A stretch of 64,000 nucleotides of DNA from Vespula vulgaris (GCF_905475345.1 NC_066596.1:3344001-3408000), one strand, 5' to 3'; positions 10,401 to 23,155 are shown, counted from the first letter of the stretch. A program made the numbers and translations. Notes: generated by a model not told the origin, from the sequence alone.

Positions 10401-10940
10401 TTACAAAGAATAGAAAAATAATAATGATCGTTTCTAATAATAGTCTCATTATCGATAGACGTTAGACGAGGAAAACGCAATGGAACAAAAAGGAAGAATA
10501 TTACACCTACGATGGATTACGATTTCTCTGGTTAATTTCCGCTACAACTAATTGTAGAGAAAATCAATGGTGAAATCACGCCTACCAAATGATTAGAAGA
10601 AATCTCTGTTCTTTCACGTAGTTCGCACGTTCGTTCGGTCTTAGATCTCTCGCAACTTTTAACGCTCGTTTACATTTACACACAAAGGTATATAGTCAGC
10701 ACGAAGTAGGACAGAACAACGACAAATAACTCATTAATATAGCTGCGTACGTTAGCAGCAAAAAAAGGATGTGAAGAATTACACTGTGTAGGTACTTTCC
10801 AACGTGATGAAGAAAGGAGTTCATTCAATTCTTATAAGTACATATTAGAAAACTGTTCCTTCATTTTTCACTCGATTAAACTGGTCCGATCCTTTGAATG
10901 TATTTTCAAAACTGTTTCTTTTTTTCTAATTAACGCATAT
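7440..10940. other. Complex non-coding segment
   Basis: Mostly non-repetitive AT-rich sequence with CpG. It holds small inverted repeats: GTAAGC/GCTTAC at about 9263-9278 and AGCCGTA/TACGGCT at 9400-9429. A purine tract runs at about 9743-9805 and a hairpin lies at 9959-10005. Short frames at 8886-9074 (+, 62 codons) and 9297-9506 (-, 69 codons) are not low-complexity but match nothing I know. I see no gene. Confidence 0.6.
9959..10005. other. 47-nt hairpin with 9-bp closing stem
   Basis: GCACTTTCC (9959-9967) pairs exactly with GGAAAGTGC (9997-10005). Inside, GCAC/GTGC can form a small stem (9971-9981), and GTGCGACC is repeated directly (9978-9985 and 10002-10009). A partial resemblance to the miR-92 family word was considered and rejected because the seed differs. 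Confidence 0.4.
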
Positions 10941-11253
10941 TCATATTCGTAACTAATAGGTTAAACTTCTTTTCCACTTTGGTAGACTTGCAACCAAGGA
11001 AAAGTCCTTTCAGCGTTTGATCGAGCGACGACCTCGATTGACCCGTCGATCCGTCACGGCTCTTCTCCTGAAACGCGAAGAAATTCTTTCTCTCTCTTTC
11101 TCACTCTGTCTATCTCTATCTCTATCTTTCTCTTTCTTAAATGTACTTTCCCAGTCGCGTACAATTAGCCGGTTAAAGTGCAAGATCGTAGGGATCGCAC
11201 GTCACGTGGAAGCTAATGTCAGACTAATACAAGAGGTCTACGTTTACTCCCCA

Positions 11254-11293
11254 TCTTCTTCGTCTTCGTCTTCGTCTTCGTCTTCGTCTTCTT
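11254..11293. repeat. (CTTCGT)n hexanucleotide repeat
   Basis: About six units of CTTCGT, ending in CTT repeats. It encodes Ser runs on one strand and Lys/Thr runs on the other. Confidence 0.9.
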
Positions 11294-12675
11294 ATTTGAC
11301 TTCCTTTCCTCGTGATCCCTTTTGCGAGAAGAAGGAAGAGATAGGTCGCGCGAGCGTGCGTAGCGAGCTGCAAGATAATACACACGAGACACGCGTGTTT
11401 CACTAATGGATTGCCCTTGGCCGCAGGGCCGATTCGTTTTCGTCGCGTCATCTATACGCGGAATTTGATTAATTACCATTGCCTTAGTAATTACTTTCCG
11501 ATAGGATCCGTGCATTTGGTTTCTTTCGTTTTTTTTCTCTCCTCATTTACTACTCTCACTTACAAGCAACTATTATAATACTATGTAGTAATGTGTTACC
11601 TATTTTCTACTTCTGGTATGTTTATGGCCTTTTTCCTTTTTCTTTTTTCTTCGTTGCTGCCATTAAAAGTTTTTTGTTCTGGCCATTAAATCTTTTCAAA
11701 TACGTTTATATGTTCAATGAAGATTTATTTCCGAGTAGTCGTATTAAAGTCAGTCGTATTAGATACGATAACTCGAGCTGAAATGCAACTAACTGATTAA
11801 CAATGTGCCAACAATTTTATTGAAAATATTATAGAATTATTATTATTTCCGCGACTTTCAATTAAATCCGGAATGACCGGTATTATGTATCATTATTTCC
11901 AGCAGGACGGATTTTTCTACTTCCCAACGAATATACATAGCACATCTTTTTCTTCAATCTCGGTAGCACGTTATAAAGATTACAAGGTATCATTACACCA
12001 CTCCTGCTGACTATAAATTCACGTATTATGGAATAGCGAAAGACGACGCTATCGTACCATAGATTACGCTGCTAGACAACAGGGAAACAATCCTGAATAA
12101 AGTTTCCTCGCGTTCGCTGTCGATGAACTCTCATCCTCCCTCTCTTTCTCTCCCTTCCTCTCTCTCTCTCTTTCTCTCAGTCAACACGTAAAGTAGAAAG
12201 GAGGAGAAGAGAGAATACTTCCTTACGTAGAGCTGGCTCATAAATAAGAAGCTTTCTCATAGGCGAAAAAGACAGCGCACGAAAGCTCGATACACCTAAT
12301 TTACGAGCCCTTAAGGTGCCTCGAGTATATCATTAGCGTCGATAGAACGTTCTTCTCTCTCTCTCTCTCTCTTTCTCTATTTAGTCGACGTGACAACACT
12401 TCAGAGGATACATGTGCGTCTATGCTTGCGTGTAAGCGTTATTGTGCACCTTGTGCGAAGAAAGCAAGGGCGAGGTTGACCTTTAATTAAGTCGACGTCC
12501 AATCAAGGGACACCTACGCATCGTTGAACGCTCGCTACTATAGCAGCTTCGAGTGTGTCTAACGTTATAACGTAAGAACACGTACTGCTCCCGTTTCTGC
12601 ATCATACAAGTGCATTTCCATTGATTAATTTCGCAAAAAAAGTTAAACAATTCGTTCTATAAACTAAACGTCAAG

Positions 12676-12705
12676 TAACTCACGCGTGTTTAACTCACGC
12701 GTGTT
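12676..12705. repeat. Exact 15-bp tandem duplication with CACGCGTG
   Basis: TAACTCACGCGTGTT is present at 12676-12690 and repeated exactly at 12691-12705. Each copy contains the 8-bp palindrome CACGCGTG. CACGCG is the class C site bound by Hairy/E(spl)-type bHLH repressors in insects. That link is inference. Confidence 0.8.
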
Positions 12706-13148
12706 CTCGATATCTTTTATAAATCTTTTATACACGCCTGTATACGTTTGACGATCGATCGTTAATATTATGACATCGAATGATGAAATATTTATTATTT
12801 ATTTAATCGATTATTTCACTGTTATTTTAATTGACCAATCAATCTTTTAATTATTATTAGAATAAATTGATACGAATAGATAGAGAATTTTATTTTTCAT
12901 AGACGAATAAATTCTTTCTTTCTCGCGAACAAAGCAGGCTTATCGAAGTCCTGCGAATTCCAACAATGTGAACGTGTTAAAGAAGACAAGGAATAAACGA
13001 ATGGTGCACACTTTATGTTTCTCGCGTAGCTTCCCGGTTACAACCTCAACCAAGATTGCTTTCTTGAAAAGAGAGAGAAAGAGAAAAGTCGTAGGAATGA
13101 TACTGGCCGTTATTTTCACGTCGTATCCAGAGTGAGAAAGAGAACGAC

Positions 13149-13179
<31 letters not shown>

Positions 13180-13385
13180 AAGAGAAAGAGAAGATTCCTT
13201 TTCGCCAAGAACACTCGCGATTAGCGATATCCACAAAAGAGAGGATTATGCGCTCGACTGGTATACGTATCGACGCTCGCGTGTGTTTCGTTCCCGTAAC
13301 GTTAAAACGCGCCCCCGCGCGACGCATAGTAATGCGTATCGGTTCGTATCAAATGTACCGGGTGTTCACGAAAAACCCATAAATA

Positions 13386-13430
13386 TATATATATATCCAT
13401 TGGTATATATATATATATATCCATAGATCG
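13386..13430. repeat. Duplicated (AT)n-CCAT repeat
   Basis: Two (AT)n runs, each ending in ATCCAT, lie in tandem just after a GTACCGGGTGTTCACG stretch. Confidence 0.8.
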
Positions 13431-13812
13431 AATCGTCCTTTAGATTTCCGTCATAAACGAAAAATCTTCCCTCTCCCTTCCCCGATCCTCGAAATCTGAA
13501 AAACAACTGGTTTTCTTTTTCCATTTCTTTTTCCTCTCTCCCATACTTACCTTAATTAGGAATTAATATTTATTAATAATTCGATTAAGAATGAACGTTA
13601 TTACAAACGTTTATTTGTTCTACGATCGGTGAACAGTATTAAGATAGCAAGAGAATAATTTTCTTTCAATCGACTTTCTCAATGAAAGGATAATTTTCCT
13701 TTCGATACACCGAGTATGTGACTCGTACATATATCGAGAACGAGGAGATAACGTAGCGGTGCTGGTATTACGGTTCGCCTACGAGGGCTACCATACGTGA
13801 GATAGACTTGCA

Positions 13813-13848
13813 CGCGCGCGCGCGCGCGAACGAGCGAGCGAGCGAGCG
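13813..13848. repeat. (CG)8 followed by (CGAG)n
   Basis: Sixteen bases of uninterrupted alternating CG (13813-13828), then AA, then about four CGAG units. Alternating CG is the classic Z-DNA-forming sequence. Such a run surviving shows little CpG decay here. Confidence 0.95.
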
Positions 13849-14085
13849 CATGCATTATCTATCGCCTTGTATAAACGCATGCCTATATGTACGAGTATAT
13901 GTAGAAAATATAGGCTGGTGCATATATACGACGTATATTATATACAGGTATACAGTGTACCTATGTATATATTAAACCGATTCTCGGGAAGGCATTTAAG
14001 CAAAGCAACCACCTGCTGTTAGCCCGATGCCCCGCACGAAGTATCTTTTTCTCTCTGCTGCCTTCTTTTTCCTTCTATCTTCTTA

Positions 14086-14187
14086 TTCTTATTCTTCTTC
14101 TTCTGCTTCTTCTTCTTCTTCTTCTTCTTCTTCTTCTTCTCCTCCTCCACCTCCTCCACCTCTTCCTTCTTCTTCTTCTTCTTTCGA
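14086..14187. repeat. (CTT)n / (CTC)n trinucleotide tract
   Basis: Runs of CTT, then CTC/CAC-type triplets, then CTT again, about 100 bp in all. Confidence 0.95.
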
Positions 14188-14299
14188 CCTGTCTCGTATT
14201 CGAACTTATTACAGCATCGCACGATTTCTGGACCGTTGGACAGGCCAGAACTTCTAGTTATGCAAGCCAAAAAAGCAGAGGGACCGGTATCAAGGTCAT

Positions 14300-17200
14300 A
14301 CTAAAGATGTCCACTCTTCCGTGATCTTTTCGGGCCTCTTCTACTTTTTCCTTAAAGAAATAATATCGCGGACGATGAATCGGTTAAAATAAAATGATAT
14401 GTTGTGTTATGCGTTTGTAAAATGAAGTTGTAAATGAGATTTATCAAGGAGAGAAATAGAAAGGGAAAAAGATTAATGGGAACGTGTAGGTAATAGGAAC
14501 GCAGCATTCGTTGGACCACGCAAACTAATTACTAACAGGTGGCTAATCACTCGTTACCGCTCGCGTTTTCCAGCTTTCAAGGAAGATCTCTGATAAGGAG
14601 TTGAACGTAGACGTATAAATAGATGGCTTGGCCGACGGGCGATATAGGAGATGAGGGGAGAGATCGAATGAGTGAGTGAGTGAGTGAGAAAGAGAGAGAG
14701 AGAGAGATGCAAAGTCGTTTGCTTGCGAATAGGTAAGACGGACGGGTGGACTGACCTGCACGATGAGTCGGAAGATGTATCTTTCTCTTTCTCGCTTTCT
14801 CTTTCTCTTTCTTTCTCTCTCTTTCTCCTTTTCCCCCCTTTGAATAAACTAGTAAAAGAACATAAGACTCTCTAGCGAATCCTACCGAGTAGAACGCGGA
14901 AATGCAGGAGTATCTTCAACGGTAGATAGATAATCCTTGATTGGACATCGGTTTAATTAAAACTCGAGTTCGGCCTCGACGCCTGATATTCGTTCTTATC
15001 TTCGAACGAGTCCAATTGCATTTTGAGCGCAATACTTTTTTTTGTCAATTCTTCTTTCTACTTGCTATACACGATTTATTACAGATAATTATTACGACGA
15101 ATTAATTGCGTAACAGATTTTCAATATGTATATAAATGTGAGAATACATGGAAATAAATTAGTATTTGAACGATTGCGAGAGTTGTCAGCGAAAGACGAA
15201 TGGCATTGTACGTTTGTCGGATCTGTAAAGTTCAATTTTAGATACCGAGTTTTCTTAGTTTTCTTGCTTTTTTTTGCTTTCTCTATTTTTTTTGCAGTTC
15301 TTTTTTTTTCATTTGTAGGATATTCGTTATCTAACTAACCGATACGATCGCTTAAATGTTCCGATAATTTGTTGCTACGACGTGCGTACGCGATTGCTTG
15401 TCTGTAACTACGTACGCTTACATACTGAGTTAGGATATATTCAGGAACGATTTCGCAACGACTTAGAACTCAAAAGACGTATGTGGGAAATGAGTTGAAC
15501 GTTCTCGCTGACAGAATAAGTATTAGAACGCGGACAAACCGGCGCATTAGAATGATATGTCACGAGTGAGAATAAAGCTATTTTCATTGTCGTGACACCT
15601 TATAAAGGTGCATCGATCACGTCAAAATAAGCCTTTGTCGTGTACGACGTTTGAGTTAGTCGATGTTCTTGATATTTGCATTTAAATCGCTTTTCCTTCG
15701 ATAAACTGTTACTTCGTTCACCGTGACGTTTTTATATGAAATATTACTTTTAATTAGGGCATTTAATTTGATTTTTCTTACTTCCTTTTTTTCCGTTTCT
15801 TTATTTCTCTTTTACCTTCTTCTTTCTTCGATCTAAATCAACGTTCGGTTGAGATATTTGTATGAGAAAAATTTTATATTATTTTATTCGAAGGAATGGT
15901 TTCACTTTCGAATTCCTTTCCAAAGTAATACCGCGCGATACATTCCGGTTAATAAGCCGCATTTCAAATTTTATTCCTCCCTCGAGCATCCTTTTTCTGC
16001 GATTTCTTTCGGTTAAGCGCGATACATCGGCTTTTCGTCGGCGAATCCGCGCGTACGCTCGTATAATTTACGACGTTCGATGAAATTCCAATTTCCAAGG
16101 GAGAGGAGACCGCAGGCACCTGTCGTCTATCGTGCGAGCCTTTCGTGATATACCGCATCTCCGATATGTTCAACGCACGCTTACCTATAATATATGTATA
16201 CCTACATACATAGGTATAAATAGACAGCCATCTCTCTTGCACGTTTTCGCTGAAGGTACGAGCAATAAAATTGCGTACGAGCGAGAAACTCCCATAACGT
16301 ATAATTAATCAGCAGTAATTTTAATTGCTTTAACCTCTTTTATTCTTACTTCTCTTTACTCCTTTACTGAAATGACTTGTCAGCGAATGATTGTCTTGAA
16401 ATATTCTTTATTCTATTTTCCTAGAATAAGAAGTTTAATATGGTTACTCGTAACGTCATGCGGAGGATGACTATGCCGTAAATAGGTTGACTTCGTTACC
16501 TTTATTTTGCATTCCAATCGACATTAATGTACAAATGAAAGAATAAAATTAAAAAATCGTTCTTCTAACTCTTCTTCTTCTTTTTTTTTTTTTAATAGTT
16601 TTATTGAAACATCGAAGTGTTGTATGTTTTTTTTGCAACGAATAGAAAACAGACAGATTAACAATGAAATTATTGATAATCGATCACCTGCTCTTATCCT
16701 CTTGAATTTGCAAGGAGAATGTCAAGGCAAAACGGTCGTTGCTGATTTTCAAGCCTCGAATAACGCGTTCATTCGCCGCATAAACGTTAATGTAGGTACT
16801 TGACCGTTACGTCACGCACTTACGTTGGAATTCTACGTTGGTGTATGCTCTCTCTTGTTTCCCCACCTTCCTCACCATCTCTCATTCCGTCTCTCTTTCT
16901 CTTTCACTTCGCGGTACGTATGTAATACGACTCTGTGTCGAGAACAATACTAGCAATTCAGGTCGGACCTCTCTCTCGCTTCAGTCTCCCGTGTAATATC
17001 GCGTATGCTCGAGCGAACAACATTTCATATTCCGACCGTGAAAACACGTTCAACTCTCTCGTTTCTATTCGTAAAAAAAAGAAAAGAAAAAAAAACGAAG
17101 AGAAAAGAAAACAATCCTATCTTAACAATAATTACGAGAAAATTACTTAGTTGAGCCATCGAACGTAATGATTAGATAAAAGAGATAAAAAGCCACCCTT
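14300..17200. other. Complex AT-rich non-coding segment
   Basis: Short GA and CT tracts at 14669-14706 and 14781-14835 are the only sizeable repeats. A strong hairpin pair is at 15558-15610. At about 14525-14555 a TAATTA core, a CAGGTG E-box and a CTAATC core lie within 30 bp, which is suggestive of an enhancer but unproven. No gene is recognised. Confidence 0.6.
15558..15610. other. Two overlapping hairpins, 15 bp and 6 bp
   Basis: TGTCACGA (15558-15565) pairs exactly with TCGTGACA (15590-15597). Inside it, GTGAGAA pairs with TTTTCAT (two wobbles) across an 8-nt loop, leaving a 2-nt bulge. The last bases start a second exact hairpin, CACCTT-ATA-AAGGTG (15596-15610), which also contains a TATAAA word. 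TCACG/CGTGA words recur just downstream. Confidence 0.5.
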
Positions 17201-18760
17201 GTTTGTGCTTTCTTTCTTTTTTCTTTTTTACCTCCTCCTCTTTTTTCCCTACCCTTCCAAATTTCCTCTTTTCATTTCGTTTAATCGGGACGAGAATTTT
17301 ATTCGATGAATAAATTCAATGAAACAATAATGCCTGCTGTCGAGTTAGTCCTCGTCCGGTCGATACAATAATCATTACGTACTTAACACGTTCTCTCGAG
17401 CGTCCAGGTTGAGTCCAATAAAGTTTTCATGCGGACAGAGGACCGAAAGAAAGATCGTGGATTCGAAGAGAGGCAGTAGATCGGAGATCTCGAGCGTCGG
17501 CTTCGGTCTTTTCTCAACCCTTTCTCTTTCCCTCTCTTTCTCCCTCTCTCTTTCTCTCTCTCTTTCTCTTTCTGTCTTTCTCTGTCTTTCTTTCTCGTAC
17601 ATACGTACGAGATGCAATAGGTACACGCACGCACGTACGGCTAACCGGGCGCAATCTGTTTCTCTCGCGGCACGATGCAGGTCCACGATGCAAGAGTATG
17701 CACCGATCGGAGCACCGATTTACACCGACGGTTCAAAGCGTGGAACGGTTTTGTACAAGGCGCGCTGATCGTAATTGAAGATCCGAGGGATACACAACGT
17801 CGTCGCGGAATGAATATGCGAATCACATCTTTTTCTCTCTCTCTCTCTCTCTCTTTTTCTTTCTTTACTTCTTTTTCTTGCATACGTACAAACGGTGTGT
17901 GGTGCATTTGTGTGCGAGAGAGAAAGTGCGTTCTGCGTGTGAATGAAAACTGCGAGTAGAAGTGTATGTGTATATATATTTGTATATATATGTATATACT
18001 TCATGTAACCTGAACTTAAAGTGCTTGAGTTTGCCTCTCTTTCTCTCCCTTTTTCTTCTTCGATTTTCTTGTTTTCTCTTTTTCCTTCGTCTATCTATTC
18101 ATTCTTCTATCCCTGTCGTACATGTGCTGCCCCAAGAGTACGTTCACCAGCGTCGTTTGCCATCTGTAAACCGATGGTCACCGGCAGGAATGCGTGTCGG
18201 TGGCACGTGCGATTCCCAGTGAACGCTTCCTACCTTCTTCTCGATCTTACTTTTCCCCGATTGTTTCGTCTAAAAGATGCCCGATTATAATACTGTCCCT
18301 TTTTGAATAATTCAGATTGCGAAAAGATCAGCCTTGTGTTTCTCCATAAGAGAGAGGGGAAGAATATTAAAAGTGAAACTTAAAAGCGAAGTTCGTATCG
18401 TAAATCTAATTAAATGGGTTAAAGGGAAATGTATGAAAGAATGAGGAACGTGGGTAAGGATTTTAATTATTCTTTAGATAAACGTAAAGTAAAGATTTTT
18501 CTCTCGCGTCTTTCTTCCGACGATGACCCTCGAAATTTAATTGCACGTTAACGCAAGGGCGTAGCAGGTGGTGATACTTACGACGTTGTAAAAAAGTTCC
18601 TGGTTATATAGAAGCGCCTCAAATGAAAGTGAAACGTTAGCCCGAAATTATGGTGGTAGAGATGGGAATTAAAAACGACGTTGACATTGAGTATGAATTA
18701 TTAATACTCGGGGACGAGAGAGAAGATGATTCGAACCGTCCGAGGCTTATGGCCGACTTC

Positions 18761-18802
<42 letters not shown>

Positions 18803-18805
18803 TCT
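18761..18805. repeat. (CT)n tract
   Basis: Near-perfect CT repeat with a few CTTT units at its end. Confidence 0.95.
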
Positions 18806-19019
18806 GAATCTTCATCAGAAAGCAAACGATTCGTTGACGAAACGGCACGCGTGGCTTTCTTTTCTTTTTTTTCCTTCTTCTTCTTTTTCTTCTACCTTAG
18901 TTCGTCTTCCTCTTTTTCCTCTTCTCTACGGCAATTAACGTACGACGAACGTGCGTAGAATTGGAGAAGGTCCTCCACCCCTCAGAGAATGAAAGAAAGA
19001 AAGAAATTGCTTTTCCCCT

Positions 19020-19020
<1 letters not shown>

Positions 19021-19062
<42 letters not shown>
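19021..19062. repeat. (GA)n tract
   Basis: Near-perfect GA repeat, about 20 units, with one GAAA interruption. Confidence 0.95.
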
Positions 19063-19066
<4 letters not shown>

Positions 19067-19541
19067 GATTCTTAGGTATCGATCAGAGAAAAGGAAAAAA
19101 GTTGTCTCGTCTCGTTGCATGAGTCCCGGAGTCGTTTTATGCAAAAAGATCTACATTCATTCGATTTAGCTATGAAAAGAAAAACTATCGTTCAAAATTG
19201 TGAATCATTCAAAAACATCGAGCAACAAGAAGATATTTGTTAACGCGTTTAATGCCATACCAGTAAATATTTCATAAGATTTTTATTGTTACGTATAAAT
19301 AATAATTAAAATTGTACTCTTTAATGGGAAAATAAAATCCTAACGTGAAAGATGTTTACGCGTTTAGCAAAATTTATGATAATACCTGGAAAGATTTGTT
19401 TGATACTCACCACGCGTTATGGTTAACGCAATGTCCAAATTATAATTATAAAGGAATAGGTAAAAACCGAGAATAACTCTGGGTAGAGTAATCAAAGGAT
19501 TAACGATCTCTCTCGCACTCGCATTCACGGTAAGGTTCATC

Positions 19542-19610
19542 GAGTACTGCGTGGGTAAGAGTATCGTGGTACTCTGAGCGCGGGGGGCCTCGTAGCATCG
19601 AGAAAGGCCC
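19542..19610. other. Island with two inverted repeats
   Basis: GAGTAC (19542-19547) pairs with GTACTC (19569-19574). GGGCC (19585-19589) pairs with GGCCC (19606-19610), with an inner TCG/CGA extension. The flanks are non-repetitive. Confidence 0.35.
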
Positions 19611-19724
19611 GCATTCGTTCTTGCAAACCAGTGGAATACGTTGGAAACGGCGAGGTTTCGCTATCAGATATTCGTTACTCACATCGACCCTCTCCCCTCT
19701 CTTTCTCTTTCCCTTCTTTTCTCC

Positions 19725-19735
19725 TTCTTTCTCTC

Positions 19736-19786
<51 letters not shown>
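19725..19786. repeat. (CT)n tract
   Basis: Long CT repeat, one of the cleanest in the window (about 24 uninterrupted units at its core). Confidence 0.95.
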
Positions 19787-19790
<4 letters not shown>

Positions 19791-20542
19791 ACCCCACGTT
19801 TTGCCTGCATCACGGACATCGCGCGCTCCTTCCTCTCCTTTACGATCCGCACATGTGTTTCGTTTGTACCCGGCGTGTAACGTATGGGCTTTGCGTTATT
19901 TATCATACAACCATTGCCGCCGATCGTCCAATGGTATGTATATATGTTTAGCGTGTACCAAAAGTTTGTATAATCCTTTCCTAATTTTTCATCGTTTCAT
20001 CGTTTGATTATTCATCGGTCGAAGAAAGAAGAATATCAAGTGTACGATGATTTAAAGAGATCGTTTATGTATTCAATGTAAATATCATGATTTGAAGTAT
20101 CGTAGATATTATGATTTCGATGATTAATGAGTTAGATTGTTTTCATAAGAGTTCGAAGACACGTTGAGTTCTTGAATTGAACTAACACGTGGAATACAAA
20201 AGAGGTGAGATGATGTATACATTATCGTAAGACTTTTCGCGAACATCTTCTTATCGTATTGCTCGCGCGTGAGTTGAAGTTCTTCGTAGCTGCAGGCGGC
20301 TGCACCACGGGAATGCATCTGGAGAATATAAGGCGAGAGAAAAAGGGTGGTAAGGAGAGAAAGGAACAGAGAGACAGAGAGAGAGAGAGAGAGAGTGAGA
20401 GAAGGTCCACTTCTCGCTACTACCGACGCGTCTCACGACGCTGTAGCCCGTTGCTGCCAAGGCATCGGCCGAAAAACCATAACCGTGGATAATGTCCGAG
20501 AGGATCGTGAAGGAGGACCTGGCCGTTAATGGGGAGAACGAA

Positions 20543-20546
<4 letters not shown>

Positions 20547-20586
<40 letters not shown>
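20547..20586. repeat. (GA)n tract
   Basis: About 18 GA units following GAAAAAGAAA. Confidence 0.95.
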
Positions 20587-20594
<8 letters not shown>

Positions 20595-22049
20595 GGCAGT
20601 AGAATGACTGCTACCCATATTCCGACGAGCGGAGGGCCACGCCAACTTTTTGCGACTGCATTTCACTTGCACTTGACTAAACTCATTTGTCAACGGTGTC
20701 GTATGCAACCCTCCTTCATTCTTTTATTTCTTCTTTGTCGTAGTCGCTAGGTATTTATTTATTTTTCTCTTTTTTCCTGACAATCCTTTGAGAATATTTT
20801 AAAACGATTTTTCTCGATTTGATTTCGAATCGATCACCGATCGATGATTCCCCCATTGTATAGATCATTAGCATCATTTTCGAAATATCGAACATTCTTA
20901 ATATATTGAAACGAGATAGGAAAAGTAGATAAAGACGATAATTCGTATAGAAGGATCGTCATCGATCGATGCGAGGTAATTAAAGCGATCTCACTTTAGC
21001 GTTGGCGGAGTACCGCAGACATCCTTGCTCGAACAAGATTTTCAAGGAGAACGGCGGGAGTGTCTCGCATGAGAAGCGGTTATAGGTAAGAAGAAAGAAT
21101 AAGGTCTCGGCGTGTCATCGAGGAAATTAAATTAATTCCGACCCGGACCTTGTCCTTTTTCAACGGCCGACCACGTCGTACGTTTGTTGCGTTCTTCTCT
21201 CGAAATTCTTAACTCGCTCGTAAGAGTTATGATCACGAGTTTTTCATCCTACACTATCTTCGAGATGAAAGAGGAAAAGAGAAAAACAGAGAGAAAGAGA
21301 GAGAGAGAGACAGAATAAATTTAGATTTTTACATTGAACAATTATACGACGAAGAAGAAGCTTTCCAATGTAGTACTTATAGTAGATGGTTGGATCTTAC
21401 CGAGTATGGTTAATGTTTGTTTTTGTATACTGCAGCCTGTGTAAGTGTTATTATATCGGTAGGTGTAAACTTTTTTCTGGATTTTCTTTCTTTCCTTCGA
21501 TTTCCTTTGCTCGATGCCCTTCTTCTTTAGACTTTTTTGCTCGGCTCACCTTCCAAACTGACCTGCGATACCATGGAGTCAACGTTAACTGGTCGTTCGT
21601 TCTTCTCTCTTTCGTATCCTTCGAACGGCGATGCGGTACCGAGACGAAAGGTAGGCGAGACCGATTCGAGAACAAGGCACGAGCAAACACACCGAGAGAA
21701 AGAGAACAGAGGTTAGGTTTGAATGAAAGGCCAGTTTATCCTAAGTCAAAAGGGAGAGGCACGTGCAGCTGGAGAAAGAGAGATAGAAATAAGTAAATGG
21801 AGAGGGACAAAGGGTTAAATGCGTAAAGGAGAACGTGCCGAAAGTGGAAAAAAGGAGCCGCACTCTTGATTTTATTGCCGTTAAAGGAGCAAGCCGCTTT
21901 ATTAGTCCTCGATTCGTAGAAATTACTAAGAGTGAAGGGAAGCTAACTCCTTCCTGCGCAAATAAGCTATCTAATTATCCTTACCGATCTGGTACACCTG
22001 AAATATCACCGTCGTTGTTCTACGTATGTTGTTAAGTTTTCTTGGTTTA

Positions 22050-22086
<37 letters not shown>

Positions 22087-22691
22087 CTCTTTTCTCTTTT
22101 TATTTGCTCTGTATAACTTGTACGTTAGAATCCTTCGAGAGAATGTTTCTCAACGAATGATCTTCAAAATTTTCCCAAGAAAAGAAACGAGGCGTATCCG
22201 AAGGAGGATCCTTTGTTCAGCTATAATATTCTGCAAATTACGCTGGCAGCATGGTTAAATGGAGAATAGAAAGAGAGAGAGAGAGAGATCACTCTCGAGC
22301 CGACCGCCTCTGGTTACGAAACCGCGAAGTCCAAGGGAAGAGAGAGAAGGCGTTCCACCTTTTAAGGCGAACCAACTGGCCCAGTCCGGACTTTTGATCT
22401 CTTTTTTTCTGCCCTCTGTTTTTAGTCTTCTCTCTCTCGTTCGTCGTTGAGAAAATTTCACGACGATCCAATAGATTATCCCGTTAGTTTTTAATTGATC
22501 TTCTAAAGGAAACGCAACGAAACAAAATAAATAATTCAAGTAATGAACTTTTCTTACTCTAAAATAGAGCGAAATGAAACAACAAGCCGAGTGTTCACAG
22601 AAAAGATATTTCGAACGATATCGAAACTGTAAATCGTTAGAAAGAATTTCTTTGCTTCTGTGAGGTCCCCGATGTTTTGGGTTGATCCGTC

Positions 22692-22693
<2 letters not shown>

Positions 22694-22735
<42 letters not shown>

Positions 22736-22736
22736 A
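22694..22736. repeat. (GA)n tract
   Basis: About 19 uninterrupted GA units. Confidence 0.95.
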
Positions 22737-22894
22737 ATCTTTCGGTTTGTTCTCATCGTCATCGTCGCCGTTGTTACGCGTGCTGCTCCGTATCTTTTTA
22801 TTTTCTTTTCTTTTTTCTTCTGGTCCATCCATCCATTGGATTCGATGCGTCTGTGTTGGTTCCTTGAAAGAAGAGGAGGCCTAGGTTCGAGATT

Positions 22895-23155
22895 TCGGAA
22901 GAAAAAGAGAGAGTGAGAGAGAAAGACAGATAGAGAGACAGAGAGACACAGAGAGACAGAGAGAGAAAGAGAGAGAAGGACAGAGAAAGAGAGGGGTTAT
23001 GGGAGGTTCCGAGAGAGCGAGGGTTGCCTCGTTCGGACGGGACCTAGAAGAGGGCACGGAAACTGGTCGGATGCGCGGAATGAAATGGAGAAGAGGTTGG
23101 AGAAGGGGAGGTTGGAGAAGAGGAAGAGAGAAGGGAGAAGGAGGAGGTGGAACGA
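22895..23155. repeat. Extended purine-rich region
   Basis: GA/GACA repeats (22900-22995), a short mixed stretch, then GGAGAAGA-type sequence (about 23080-23155). The + strand is strongly purine biased. Confidence 0.8.

Larger units (their letters stand above)
10940..14300. other. Mixed non-coding segment
   Basis: CT tracts at about 11083-11140, 12136-12180 and 12352-12381, a GAAA/GA tract at 13149-13192, and AT-rich complex sequence between. A small exact inverted repeat, ATAGCG/CGCTAT, is at 12033-12052. No gene is recognised. The poly-Ser/Pro and poly-Lys frames at 14019-14270 come from the CTT/CTC repeat. Confidence 0.65.
17200..20510. other. Tract-rich non-coding segment
   Basis: CT tracts at about 17518-17600, 17832-17872, 18761-18805 and 19725-19786, and a GA tract at 19021-19062. 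Complex islands lie at 17600-17820 (with CACGATGCA repeated at 17671 and 17685), 18110-18290, 19500-19680 and 19790-19960. A 7-bp stem, ACCATTG/CAATGGT, is at 19910-19935. Frames over the islands run into tract-encoded tails. No domain is recognised. Confidence 0.65.

Noticed and set aside
13345..13380. GGGTGTTCACGAAAA as a transposon end
   Set aside because: It resembles ends of some insect repeats, but no inverted partner or target-site duplication is visible.
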